NCBI RefSeq assembly: GCF_024398035.1
Contig: NZ_CP073748.1
Coordinates: 62,001-126,000, forward strand
DNA length: 64,000 nt
Direction: 5' to 3'
DNA from: Kordiimonas sp. SCSIO 12603
GTDB lineage: Bacteria > Pseudomonadota > Alphaproteobacteria > Sphingomonadales > Kordiimonadaceae
The translations under genes and the position numbers were made by a program. The notes under the pieces were generated by a model, which saw only the letters and a program-made list of their open reading frames with translations, was not told where the DNA came from and made no database searches. How positions within the stretch are numbered: position 1 is the first letter of the stretch; every line of letters starts with the position of its first letter. Shown here piece after piece: positions 41,076-49,410 of the stretch.

Positions 41076-41734
41076 CAGAAGAAACGGAAATCTCACTTAT
41101 CATCGTTGATGACCATGCACTTGTAAGGCGTGGTCTATCACTGCTGCTGGAAAACAGCCCAGGCATCAACATTATTGGTGAAGCTGAAAACGGCGAAGAC
41201 GCTGTGAAACTAGCCGCCGAAACCGCGCCCGATGTTATACTTCTTGATCTGTTTCTGCCCGACATCTCTGGGGTAGAGGCCGCCCGCCGCATTAAAGAAC
41301 TAACACCCAGAAGCCAGATATTGATGCTTACAAGCCATGAAGGGGATGAATATCTCACCGATGCCATGCAAGCAGGCGTGCTTTCATATCTTATCAAGGA
41401 AAGCGATCCTGACGATTTAATAGCTGCGATCCATAAAGCGAACAAAGGTGAAGCAACCCTTAGCCCAAGGCTGGCACGCGCATTGATGAAACATCTGAGC
41501 CGCGCAGGCAACCATGACAATCCGCTCCATGAAAGCCTGACACAGCGTGAGCATGAAGTATTGCGCGCTATCGCCAACGGTGATTCAAATCAAACGATTG
41601 CAAGCAATTTTGGTATCAGCGAAAAAACCGTAAAATCTCATGTAACAAATATTCTCAGCAAACTTTATCTGAATGACCGCACTCAAGCGGCCGTCTATGC
41701 ATGGCGGAATGATCTGGTTTCCAATAATTCATAA
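41072..41734 (+). CDS. NarL/LuxR-family response regulator
   Basis: 220 aa from the ATG at 41072, which overlaps the kinase stop (ATGA). Receiver domain with 'IIVDDHALVRRGL', Asp59 ('VILLDLFLPD') and Lys109 ('LIKESDPDD'); a LuxR-type HTH at about 155-215 ('LTQREHEVLRAIANGDSNQTIASNFGISEKTVKSHVTNILSKL'). Partner of the kinase upstream. Candidate binding sites are the related palindromes at 39590-39607 and 45253-45270. Confidence 0.92.
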   Translation: MTEETEISLIIVDDHALVRRGLSLLLENSPGINIIGEAENGEDAVKLAAETAPDVILLDLFLPDISGVEAARRIKELTPRSQILMLTSHEGDEYLTDAMQAGVLSYLIKESDPDDLIAAIHKANKGEATLSPRLARALMKHLSRAGNHDNPLHESLTQREHEVLRAIANGDSNQTIASNFGISEKTVKSHVTNILSKLYLNDRTQAAVYAWRNDLVSNNS

Positions 41735-41737
41735 AAA

Positions 41738-41763
41738 AAAGCGAGGCCAGACAGCCTCGCTTT
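41738..41763. terminator. Bidirectional intrinsic terminator
   Basis: AAAGCGAGGC-CAGACA-GCCTCGCTTT, with an A-run before and T-rich stretch after, between the response regulator (+) and the EF-hand/ClpP-like gene (-). Confidence 0.85.
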
Positions 41764-41788
41764 CTCACTCGTTACAATACTCGGAACA

Positions 41789-42877
41789 TTATTTTTGCGA
41801 GGTAGCAAACTTATATTTTTTGAATTCGGCAGAGGTCATCCAGTGCACGCCTTCAACGGGCGCTGCCTCTAATGTGAACCAGTAAAATTTCGCAGGAATG
41901 CCCATCTCACGGTAATATTCCAGATAGGGCTGATGCTGTTCATCATCTCTCGGCACATCCTTGCCTTCATAGCCAGGCCCACCCCAGGAATGCACGCCAG
42001 CCATCGCACCCGGGCTTACCGAACGCTCAACACCCGCGAGAAAGAAATCTGTACCGCCAGAGGCAACCACACTATTTGAAGCCAGTTTAGTATTAAGGCC
42101 AAACTGGCGTACATAAGATGCAGCCCGAAGATTTGCTTCATCATCTACGGAACCCGGAACACGACCAAGAAGGATTGTTGTTACCTCAGGGTGCTCAATA
42201 ACCAGTTCCAAAACACGTGCTGGCGTAGATGCACTGATAGTACCTGTCATCACTGCGGTACTACCCTGCACATCAAACTCAGCCAGTTTATTATCTTGTT
42301 TCGCTGCCGTAATTAGCTCTTTTCTGGTAATGGAACCATCGCGGTTCAAATCTTTATCCTTAAGATCATCCCAGATTTCTGCCTCAGGCATCTCTTGCTT
42401 GGTAAGCGCACCATTGCCGTTTTCATCCAACGCTTCCATAATATAGGCAACTTCATCGCGGATTTCGCTATCAGATACCACAATGGCATTAGCGAGATCA
42501 AAGGCCTGAAGCTCCTGAAGGCTCACAGTCTTATCTCCATTACGGTCCACACCACGCGCCAAGTCTCCTACAGCTTTTTTAAGCTCTTTCACCGTAAGTT
42601 TGCCATTACCATTTGCATCAAGAGACGCCATCATCTCTTTCAACTCTACCTCTTCATCTGCTTTCAAGTTAGCTAGATGTTTTTTAAAATCGGCTATGCT
42701 CAGCTGTTTCTTACCGGTTTCCTTCTGCAACCTTAGGAGCTGGTCCATTGCTTCATAAGCGCTGATAGTACCATCACGGTCTCCATCCAGAAACTTCAAC
42801 ACATCATCCGCGGCTACAGTTTGCGCAGCAAAACCAAAAGCCAGGCTTGCCAATAATAAGTCTCTTACCAATTTCAT
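41789..42877 (-). CDS. Exported protein with EF-hands and a ClpP/crotonase-fold domain
   Basis: 362 aa with a signal peptide (about 1-22). Five EF-hand loops begin near residues 31, 87, 111, 151 and 176. The C-terminal ~155 residues fit the periplasmic ClpP/crotonase-like group (COG3904-type): 'TGTISASTPARVLELVIEHPEVTTILLGRVPGSVDDE', 'YVRQFGLNTKL', 'VASGGTDFFLAGVERSV' and 'GAMAGVHSWGG', where Ser273 and His296 stand at the places of the catalytic Ser and His. It may be a calcium-dependent periplasmic serine peptidase. It follows the RTX metalloprotease gene by 21 bp, so both should be cotranscribed. Confidence 0.75.
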   Translation of the reverse strand: MKLVRDLLLASLAFGFAAQTVAADDVLKFLDGDRDGTISAYEAMDQLLRLQKETGKKQLSIADFKKHLANLKADEEVELKEMMASLDANGNGKLTVKELKKAVGDLARGVDRNGDKTVSLQELQAFDLANAIVVSDSEIRDEVAYIMEALDENGNGALTKQEMPEAEIWDDLKDKDLNRDGSITRKELITAAKQDNKLAEFDVQGSTAVMTGTISASTPARVLELVIEHPEVTTILLGRVPGSVDDEANLRAASYVRQFGLNTKLASNSVVASGGTDFFLAGVERSVSPGAMAGVHSWGGPGYEGKDVPRDDEQHQPYLEYYREMGIPAKFYWFTLEAAPVEGVHWMTSAEFKKYKFATSQK

Positions 42878-42898
42878 GAGTATGCTCCCTGTTACCTT

Positions 42899-44488
42899 TT
42901 AGAATTGCACCGTAAGGCTAGCCAGATCTGCCAGCGCTATATCTTCAACAAACAAGCTATTGCCGCCACCCAGATCGAAGCTCACACCGCCCGATTGCTC
43001 GGTCGCAGCATTTTGAAGTGATGCAACATCTGTGAAATCAGTCTCCGTGAAACGGAGATCAAGGCTATCTTCCGCGGTGTTGAAATCAGTAATTCGGTCC
43101 GCACCGCTGTTTTCACGGAAAACAAACACATCGCTGCCATCACCGCCAGTGAGAGTATCGTTACCTGTGCCACCGTTCAGTCGGTCAGTGCCTTCACCAC
43201 CACTAAGTACATCATCACCAGCGCCGCCAAAAAGGGTATCATCACCCACTGCACCTGTTAGCTCATCAGCACCAGTGCTACCATATAGAATATCATCGCT
43301 TGCGCCGCCGTTCAGCGTGTCGTTGCCAGCCCCACCACCCAGTGTATCGGAACCTTCACCACCGGAAAACGTATCAGCTCCCGTGTCAGAAGCACCGGCA
43401 TATACAGCGTCATTCCCTGCGCCGCCAGCGACCGTATCGGCACCGTTGCCAGCACGGATAAAATTATCTGCGTCATTCCCGGTGATTTCGTCATCACCTC
43501 CGGAAGCAAGCACACGTTCAATCACTGTTTCAGGGGTCAGGTAAACTGTTTCATTATCTGTACCGACAACGTTACCTGTTGCATCATCCGTATAAGTGAT
43601 GGTGGTACCAACATTCACCCAAGTGCCTGGGGTCAGATCTAATTTCAGATCACTATTGCCGCCAGTAAATGAAAGCGTATCTGTACCACCCAAATCATAG
43701 ATGGTTTGGTAATGACGTTCAGACAGATCGAACGTGTAAGTATCATTGCCAACTGCTGCTGTTTCGTTTTTGCCGTAAAGTGCCTGCAAAGCTAGAATAT
43801 CCAGATACATAAATGTGGTTGGCCACAAATCTGCATCATCGGCATTAGCCACTTTGGCAGAAATACTGCCATCCCCTACTTGTGAAGCAACTGAATATTC
43901 ATGCCCTAGGAATTCAGCAGGAAGTGGTGTTGCACCGCGATCAGGCGCTTCTTCAGGATGTTCAATACCAAGCGCATGTAGCAGCTCATGCAGTACATTT
44001 ACTTCGTACCCCGGGTCTGATGCCGGAATACCTCCATTGATGATAAATACATTGCCTGAAAGTGGCCCGGAACCGGGGAAAAGAGCGATGCCTGCAGCAT
44101 CATTTCCGTTTATGTCTGCGCTACCAAGGCGGATGGTACCAGCCTCATCACCGCCGTCAGGAACTTCCACAAACCGAAGGTTAGAAAATTGTTCAATCTG
44201 CTTCAACGCATCCCGAGCAACTTCAGCCAAACGTTCAGGCAATGGGCCATAGTTCCTAAGGCCAATATCTGACAGCTCTGCAAGCTCCCCTGTTGCCGTA
44301 CTTAAATCCAGCGTACTGGTCTCTGTCACCAGACTAAAGGTCAGTGTCGTAAGGCCGGAACCATCTTCATCTGCCGCATAGCGAATATTGGAAAGCAAAC
44401 CATCAATGCGGTTGTCGCCAGTGGGGCTGAAAGATGATGTAGCACGTACATCTGTTACTGTTCTGTTGTTATCAACGGATGGTCCCAT
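42899..44488 (-). CDS. Metzincin (M10 serralysin-like) metalloprotease with RTX repeats
   Basis: 529 aa, no N-terminal signal peptide. The zinc motif HELLHALGIEH (His167, Glu168, His171, His177) is perfect. The Met-turn region, normally SVMSY in serralysins, reads 'YSVASQVG', so the Met is Ala. From about residue 335 to 470 there are GGxGxD nonapeptide repeats ('GGAGDDVLSGGEG', 'GGTGNDTLTGGDGSD') that bind Ca2+, followed by a C-terminal region suited to type I secretion ('SLFVEDIALADLASLTVQF'). Probably secreted by an ABC/HlyD/TolC system not seen next to it. It lies in the same run as the outer-membrane barrel gene, separated by a terminator hairpin. Confidence 0.88.
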   Translation of the reverse strand: MGPSVDNNRTVTDVRATSSFSPTGDNRIDGLLSNIRYAADEDGSGLTTLTFSLVTETSTLDLSTATGELAELSDIGLRNYGPLPERLAEVARDALKQIEQFSNLRFVEVPDGGDEAGTIRLGSADINGNDAAGIALFPGSGPLSGNVFIINGGIPASDPGYEVNVLHELLHALGIEHPEEAPDRGATPLPAEFLGHEYSVASQVGDGSISAKVANADDADLWPTTFMYLDILALQALYGKNETAAVGNDTYTFDLSERHYQTIYDLGGTDTLSFTGGNSDLKLDLTPGTWVNVGTTITYTDDATGNVVGTDNETVYLTPETVIERVLASGGDDEITGNDADNFIRAGNGADTVAGGAGNDAVYAGASDTGADTFSGGEGSDTLGGGAGNDTLNGGASDDILYGSTGADELTGAVGDDTLFGGAGDDVLSGGEGTDRLNGGTGNDTLTGGDGSDVFVFRENSGADRITDFNTAEDSLDLRFTETDFTDVASLQNAATEQSGGVSFDLGGGNSLFVEDIALADLASLTVQF

Positions 44489-44513
44489 TTTATTATCCTT
44501 TCACTGCCTAAAA

Positions 44514-44537
44514 GAAAAAGGGCAGCCGAAGCTGCCC
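44514..44537 (-). terminator. Intrinsic terminator/attenuator between the barrel and the protease genes
   Basis: On the minus strand: GGGCAGC-TTCG-GCTGCCC followed by TTTTTCTTTT. It sits between the stop of the outer-membrane protein gene and the start of the RTX protease gene, so transcripts that read through would be attenuated. Confidence 0.85.
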
Positions 44538-44547
44538 CCATGCGAGA

Positions 44548-45090
44548 TTAGAATTTAAAGAGAACGCCGCCTAAGCCTTGGAATTCTTTATCTTCTGAAT
44601 ACATACCGGAAAAACGGATACTTACTTTTTCGCTCACGGCATATTCGTAACCACCACCGAAACGGAAAGAATCTACTTTTGTGCTGCCAATGTTTACATC
44701 AGCTACGTCTGCGCCAACGCGGATATTATCATAACCCACAAGCGCATAAAGAAGCCCTCTATCACTTACAGTGTAACCAAGATGCAGATCACCACCGATA
44801 TGGCGGCCAACTTCTGCTTCAACGTTTGTACCGTTGACATTCAAACCACGGTCTACGGAAGACCCACCAAAACGGCCTTCAATACCAAATACAAAACCAC
44901 TGTCTGTTTGCTTACGAAGGCCAAGAACGCCGCCATAATAAAGACCAGAGTTACCGTTAACGCCGCCGAAATTATTGAAACCTGCTTCAACACCGATATA
45001 GCCGCCGTCGAAAAGTTTATCGTCTGCTTGTGCTGCACCAGATACTGCAACCACCGCTGCTACTGCTGCCGTTTTAATGATTTTTTTCAT
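44548..45090 (-). CDS. Outer-membrane beta-barrel protein (OmpA-like small barrel)
   Basis: 180 aa from the ATG at 45090; the ATG three codons earlier directly abuts the AGGG ribosome site and is less likely. Signal peptide 'TAAVAAVVAVSGAAQA', then eight-stranded-barrel-like alternation ('GYIGVEAGFNNFGG', 'LYYGGVLGLRKQ', 'FVFGIEGRFGG', 'HIGGDLHLGYTVSDRGLLYALVGYDNI', 'SFRFGGGYEYAVSEKVSIRFSGMYS') ending 'GVLFKF'. A small porin-like or surface protein (OMP_b-brl family). It heads the minus-strand run with the RTX protease. Confidence 0.82.
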   Translation of the reverse strand: MKKIIKTAAVAAVVAVSGAAQADDKLFDGGYIGVEAGFNNFGGVNGNSGLYYGGVLGLRKQTDSGFVFGIEGRFGGSSVDRGLNVNGTNVEAEVGRHIGGDLHLGYTVSDRGLLYALVGYDNIRVGADVADVNIGSTKVDSFRFGGGYEYAVSEKVSIRFSGMYSEDKEFQGLGGVLFKF

Positions 45091-45395
45091 TGTTTTCATC
45101 CCTGTAAAATCATGTGTCTTTTTCAGTGATCTGTCCTCAAAGCGTGCTCTGAGTGGGAAGAATCACTTATGGGTTCATTTTGTACAGAGATTGCCAAAGC
45201 GGCACATCGGATCAGGGTTTCAGTGCATATAAGCCAATGGTCGCCCTTCGCTCTAAGACCATGGTCTTAGAAGGGAAGCTAATGGCTTGTTTTCTATCAC
45301 TTTGAATTATTGATATCGGTTTTATCTGTTTTTAATACACTGATAAATCGCCATACTGAGTAAATGAATAGCGCTTACAGCAAGGAGAAAAACAT
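45091..45395. other. Divergent promoter region
   Basis: 305 bases between the barrel gene (-) and the cytochrome c peroxidase gene (+). Besides the palindrome at 45253-45270 I see no further gene or repeat. Confidence 0.5.
45253..45270. promoter_or_regulatory. Perfect 18-bp palindrome, candidate NarL-type operator
   Basis: CTAAGACCATGGTCTTAG, perfectly symmetric, with CCCTTC and GAAGGG as loosely symmetric flanks. It shares TAAGACCAT(A/G)GTCT with the site before the NarL-type kinase gene. No T-run, so not a terminator. It could serve either of the divergent genes. Confidence 0.6.
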
Positions 45396-46370
45396 ATGTG
45401 GATCAAAAAAAGCATCGTTTTTATTTTGCTGTTTACAGGTCTTTCAAGCCAATTAAACGCGGCGGAAGATCTTCGTTCCCTTGCCCGCCGCTTATTTGGC
45501 CCCTTGCCAGCAACCATGCCGGGCAGCCAAAATGATACCCCAGAAAGAATAGCACTTGGCCGAGCGCTCTATTTCGAAACAGCACTATCAGCCAACCGTA
45601 CTCAATCCTGTGAAAGTTGCCACGCCCTTAAACACGGCGGTCCTGGCACTGATAATCTACCAACTTCCTTTGGCGCTCTCGGGGAATTTGGCAGAAGAAA
45701 CAGTCCAACCGTATGGAACGCTGGGTTTCAATCTTCTCAATTCTGGGACGGGAGGGCCCGTAACCTGAAAGACCAAGCTAAAAGCCCACTTCTCAACCCG
45801 CTTGAAATGGCTCTTTCATCGGAAGAAGAGGCGGTGGAGCGTTTATCGGAACTTGGGTATGGCCCTCAATTTGCGGAAGCCTACCCCAACAGCGATACGG
45901 CTCTGACCTTTGAGAATATTCTTGAATCTCTTGCAGCTTTTCAGCGCACCCTTATCACAACCGACAGGTTTGATGCCTTTATGAAAGGTGACGATACCGC
46001 CATGACAGATACGGAAAAACAGGGTTTACGCACCTTTATCAAAATTGGCTGTAGTCGGTGCCACACAGGGCCCCTTATGGGCGGAAAATTATTTGCGAAG
46101 ATGGGATTAAGAAACCCATACCCCAATAAGGAAGATAGAGGCCGTGCCGAGATCACTGGTAAAAAGTTCCATGAATTTGTGTTCAAAGTGCCTACGCTCA
46201 GAAACGTAAGCCAAACCGCCCCTTATTTTCATGATGGTGCCGTTGCTTCCCTTGATAGGGCAGTGAAAGATACAGCATGGCACCAGGTTGGGTTAAAAAT
46301 CAGTGATCAACAAACCGCAGAGGTTGTTGCTTTCCTGAAAACACTCGATAACCAGACAGAGTTTAAGTGA
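45396..46370 (+). CDS. Di-haem cytochrome c peroxidase (CcpA/MauG family)
   Basis: 324 aa with a signal peptide (about 1-22) and an AAGGAG ribosome site. Two haem c motifs: C72-E-S-C-H76 and C219-S-R-C-H223. 'GRALYFETALSANRTQSCESCHAL', 'FWDGRARNLKDQA', 'HEFVFKVPTLRNVSQTAPYFHDGAV' are typical of bacterial di-haem peroxidases. It acts in the periplasm, reducing H2O2 with electrons from cytochrome c, or in the MauG manner oxidising a protein. It ends 11 bp from a convergent MarR gene. Confidence 0.92.
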   Translation: MWIKKSIVFILLFTGLSSQLNAAEDLRSLARRLFGPLPATMPGSQNDTPERIALGRALYFETALSANRTQSCESCHALKHGGPGTDNLPTSFGALGEFGRRNSPTVWNAGFQSSQFWDGRARNLKDQAKSPLLNPLEMALSSEEEAVERLSELGYGPQFAEAYPNSDTALTFENILESLAAFQRTLITTDRFDAFMKGDDTAMTDTEKQGLRTFIKIGCSRCHTGPLMGGKLFAKMGLRNPYPNKEDRGRAEITGKKFHEFVFKVPTLRNVSQTAPYFHDGAVASLDRAVKDTAWHQVGLKISDQQTAEVVAFLKTLDNQTEFK

Positions 46371-46381
46371 AAACCGAAGCG

Positions 46382-46876
46382 TTAGCTATCATGGTTTTGG
46401 CTAACAACAACCAACTTATTCAGGATTTCAATAAGCGTTTGCTTTTCCTCAGCGGAAATAACTTCTTCAAGCTTTTCACTAAAGCTCTCGAACACAGTAA
46501 TAAGCTCATTACAAAGCGCTGAACCTTTTTCCGTGATATAAAGTGCTTTACTGCGCTGATCCTTATCCATGGCTTTCGTATAAATAAGGCCCTTTTTAAC
46601 CAGCGTGCTGATAGCACGTGTAACCAAAGCCCGATCAAAGCCCATCGTATCTGCGATTTGAGAGGGGATAATTCCCTGCCGGGTCGCAACCAGCATAATC
46701 ACCCGCACTTCCGTTTTGGAGACAGAGGCAATGGCCTTCACATTTGGCAGGCTTTCATAGTTGATAGCCCGGTGCATCCAGAGCTGAGTCCTTACGACAC
46801 AATAGGGAATATACGCTTCAAAATCGAATGAAGAGTCAAAATCCACATATTTTTGTTCTTTTTTTTCTTCCGCCAA
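46382..46876 (-). CDS. MarR-family transcriptional regulator
   Basis: 164 aa, TTG start with GGAGAAGG upstream. Winged HTH at about 60-130: 'ASVSKTEVRVIMLVATRQGIIPSQIADTMGFDRALVTRAISTLVKKGLIYTKAMDKDQRSKALYITEKG', with the wing Asp-x-Arg (DQRS). Divergent from the TBDR-peptidase locus; the intergenic region holds three copies of a palindrome suited to a MarR dimer. It probably represses that locus until a small ligand binds. Confidence 0.9.
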   Translation of the reverse strand: MAEEKKEQKYVDFDSSFDFEAYIPYCVVRTQLWMHRAINYESLPNVKAIASVSKTEVRVIMLVATRQGIIPSQIADTMGFDRALVTRAISTLVKKGLIYTKAMDKDQRSKALYITEKGSALCNELITVFESFSEKLEEVISAEEKQTLIEILNKLVVVSQNHDS

Positions 46877-47036
46877 AACCTTCTCCAGACTGTCTTTAAA
46901 TTATCTCGTTCCACCCAGAAACAATGAAGCCCAATCCCTTTAATTTCATAGCGTTGCAGATTTTCACGCAACGCAAATCAACTTCTGGAAACTTTTACAA
47001 ACGATACATCCATCCATCACAGCCAACAAGGAAAAT

Positions 47037-47094
47037 GATTGATCTTGTCAATTAGTAATTGACTTTATCAATTTTATAATTGACTTTATCAATT
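47037..47094. promoter_or_regulatory. Three tandem MarR-type operators
   Basis: ATTGA-N5-TCAAT at 47038-47052 (spacer TCTTG), 47058-47072 and 47079-47093 (spacer CTTTA in both, with AATTGA/TCAATT arms). Starts are 20 and 21 bp apart, so all three lie on the same face of the helix. They are placed between the divergent MarR gene and the TBDR gene. Confidence 0.75.
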
Positions 47095-47174
47095 ACATCA
47101 TCACTCGTATGCTACGATCGACCCAAACGAAATGCAGGAGAGATGATTAAACCGGGAAGTCCAGGGAGGAAGCA

Positions 47175-49382
47175 GTGTTTAAAATTAAAGGTAGGAATTT
47201 CTCTGCATCAAAGAAACAGCTCTTGAGCGGCATATGTTTATCAACATTAGCGATGTCCCCTCAGCCGCTGTATGCTCAAGATCAAGATGATACCGCCACA
47301 TCTGATTCAGGTCTTGTTATCGAAAATATTGTGATTTCTGCGCGGAAACGTCAGGAAAGCCTGCAAGAAGTACCACTCTCGGTGCAGGCAATCACCGGCG
47401 ACAAGCTTGAGAATGAACGTATTGATAACGTCGAAAACCTGATCGGCAGAGTGCCCAACTTATCATTAAGCTCAAACCTGCTTTCTCCCGGCAACGATTT
47501 CCTGAATATCGTTATCCGGGGTGTTGGCTCCCAAAGTGCCGGTGCGCCTGCTGTAGGCACCTTTGTTGACGGCGCTTTTGTACCAGCCCTTTCTTTTGAT
47601 ATTGGCTTCCTTGACGTGGAGCGAATTGAGGTACTCCGAGGACCGCAAAGCACATTGTTCGGCCGGAACACACAAGGTGGTGCGCTTAATATCGTGCTCA
47701 AACGCCCAGATGAAGAAACAACAGGTAAGGTAGCTTTTACGGTAGATGAATTTGAAACCGTACGTGCTCAGGGTGCTATCTCTGGTCAGATCAGCGAAAA
47801 CTGGTTTGGTAGCGCGGCTATTGATGTGTCCCGCACAGACGGTTACCTGGAAAACCCGGTGCTCGCAAACCAGAATGGCGCCAACGGCAACGGCAGATCA
47901 GTTTCTGCAAACGATGGCAGCAAATTCTCGGGCCGGGGGGCGCTACGCTACAAGCCAAATTCAAGGCTTGATGTAAATCTTGCTGTAGATGGTTCATACA
48001 GAAAAGGCCTTGATGGTCACCCTGGCGTGCCGCGCGGTACCGAAGAATTTATTGTGCGCAGTGATTTTCAGATCGATGCTGAATATGAAAATTATGGCGG
48101 CGCATTAAATATTGATTATGGGTTCGAAAATGTGGATCTCACGCTTATTTCCGCATACCGCCATGTATCCAGTGAACTGCCTTTCGATTTTGACGGGTCC
48201 CCGGAACGCGGCCCCAATTTTCAAGATCTTCAAAGTTCACAAGAAATCATCTCACAGGAAATTCGCCTATCTGGCACCTTTGATGATCAGGTGAACTGGA
48301 TTATCGGTGGATATGCATTTTCTGAAAATTCAGAGACACGCCGCCGTATTCAGTTTCAGGACCTTATCTTTGGCTCCCTGCTTGTTGACGCGCAAGATCA
48401 AAAGCTGGACCGCAAGGGCTTTGCCTTGTTCGCCGATGCGGTATGGGAAATCACCGACAGGCTGGAACTGCAAGCGGGTGTTCGCTATGCCGATGAAAGC
48501 GTAGATTCTGAAATCACTCTCGATTTTACGGCCCCCCTTATTGGCCTGGCTGTGGATGAAGTAGGCACTGGTACAGTAAGCGATAGCAATTTCTCCCCTG
48601 CTGCGTCGCTTCGCTATAATATCAGTGACGATTTATCAGCATACGTTCGGTATGCTCGTGGCTTCCGTGCCGGTGGTTTTCCCGCAGCACCGGCCACCGC
48701 AGTTACTAATTTTTCTTTCCAGTCAGAAACATCAGACAACTATGAATTTGGCTTAAAAGGTAAACTTGCAGATGGGCTTGTAAACTTTGATCTGTCTCTG
48801 TTCCAGATTGATATTACAGACCAACAGGTAACAACGTTGGTATTCATCAATAATGATCCAAACCTTCCGGTAGCTTCTGTGGATAACGCAGGCCGCAGCC
48901 GCTCTCGCGGGTTTGAAGCCAATATCACAGCACGCCCAACATCCAATTTTGAATTCGGGGTAAGCGCCGGGTATGTAAACGCGGAATTCCGTGAATATAT
49001 TGATACTGTTGGTGCGGATCGTTCTGGCGAAAAACTACCTTTCGTCCCTGAATGGACCCTGCAAGCTTACGGTACCTATACCATCCCACTCGGGACTTGG
49101 GGTGAACTCGATCTATCCGCAAAATACCGCTATGTGGATGATATTCTTTCAGGCAGTGGAGTAGATATCGACCTACAGTTCCCTGTGGAATCTTATGACG
49201 TGATCGACCTAAGCGCTGCAATCGTGGCTGATGATTGGCGGTTTGAACTGTTTGTTGATAACGTTACCAACGACTTTATTGAAACCCGCGTCTTCAACGC
49301 ATTCTTCTTCGAGGAACCAAGACCATTTTCAGTTGTCTTACCACCTCGCAAAGCCGGTTTCAGAGTAAGTTATCAGTTTTAG
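47175..49382 (+). CDS. TonB-dependent outer-membrane receptor
   Basis: 735 aa, GTG start with GGAGGA 6 bases upstream. Signal peptide ending 'PQPLYAQ', TonB-box region 'IENIVISARKRQESLQEVPLSVQAIT', plug with 'NIVIRGVGSQSAGAPAVGTFVDGAF' and 'VERIEVLRGPQSTLFGRNTQGGALNIVLKRP', barrel closing with 'PPRKAGFRVSYQF'. This is the FecA/CirA-like type widespread in sphingomonads and Kordiimonas. The two hydrolase genes downstream suggest a peptide or amide-like substrate rather than iron (inference). Likely controlled by the MarR protein encoded divergently. Confidence 0.9.
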   Translation: MFKIKGRNFSASKKQLLSGICLSTLAMSPQPLYAQDQDDTATSDSGLVIENIVISARKRQESLQEVPLSVQAITGDKLENERIDNVENLIGRVPNLSLSSNLLSPGNDFLNIVIRGVGSQSAGAPAVGTFVDGAFVPALSFDIGFLDVERIEVLRGPQSTLFGRNTQGGALNIVLKRPDEETTGKVAFTVDEFETVRAQGAISGQISENWFGSAAIDVSRTDGYLENPVLANQNGANGNGRSVSANDGSKFSGRGALRYKPNSRLDVNLAVDGSYRKGLDGHPGVPRGTEEFIVRSDFQIDAEYENYGGALNIDYGFENVDLTLISAYRHVSSELPFDFDGSPERGPNFQDLQSSQEIISQEIRLSGTFDDQVNWIIGGYAFSENSETRRRIQFQDLIFGSLLVDAQDQKLDRKGFALFADAVWEITDRLELQAGVRYADESVDSEITLDFTAPLIGLAVDEVGTGTVSDSNFSPAASLRYNISDDLSAYVRYARGFRAGGFPAAPATAVTNFSFQSETSDNYEFGLKGKLADGLVNFDLSLFQIDITDQQVTTLVFINNDPNLPVASVDNAGRSRSRGFEANITARPTSNFEFGVSAGYVNAEFREYIDTVGADRSGEKLPFVPEWTLQAYGTYTIPLGTWGELDLSAKYRYVDDILSGSGVDIDLQFPVESYDVIDLSAAIVADDWRFELFVDNVTNDFIETRVFNAFFFEEPRPFSVVLPPRKAGFRVSYQF

Positions 49383-49410
49383 TCATTGGTAACGTTAAGG
49401 GAGTAGAGTG

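Noticed and set aside
43130-43480. Repeated GC-rich motifs that look like a tandem repeat array or CRISPR-like region
   Set aside because: They are the coding sequence of RTX nonapeptide repeats; spacing is 27 bp in frame, with no unique spacers.
43032-43544. 170-codon plus-strand frame rich in Ser and Pro opposite the RTX repeats
   Set aside because: It is the mirror of the Gly/Asp-rich repeats of the metalloprotease gene; the repeat composition keeps the opposite frame open.
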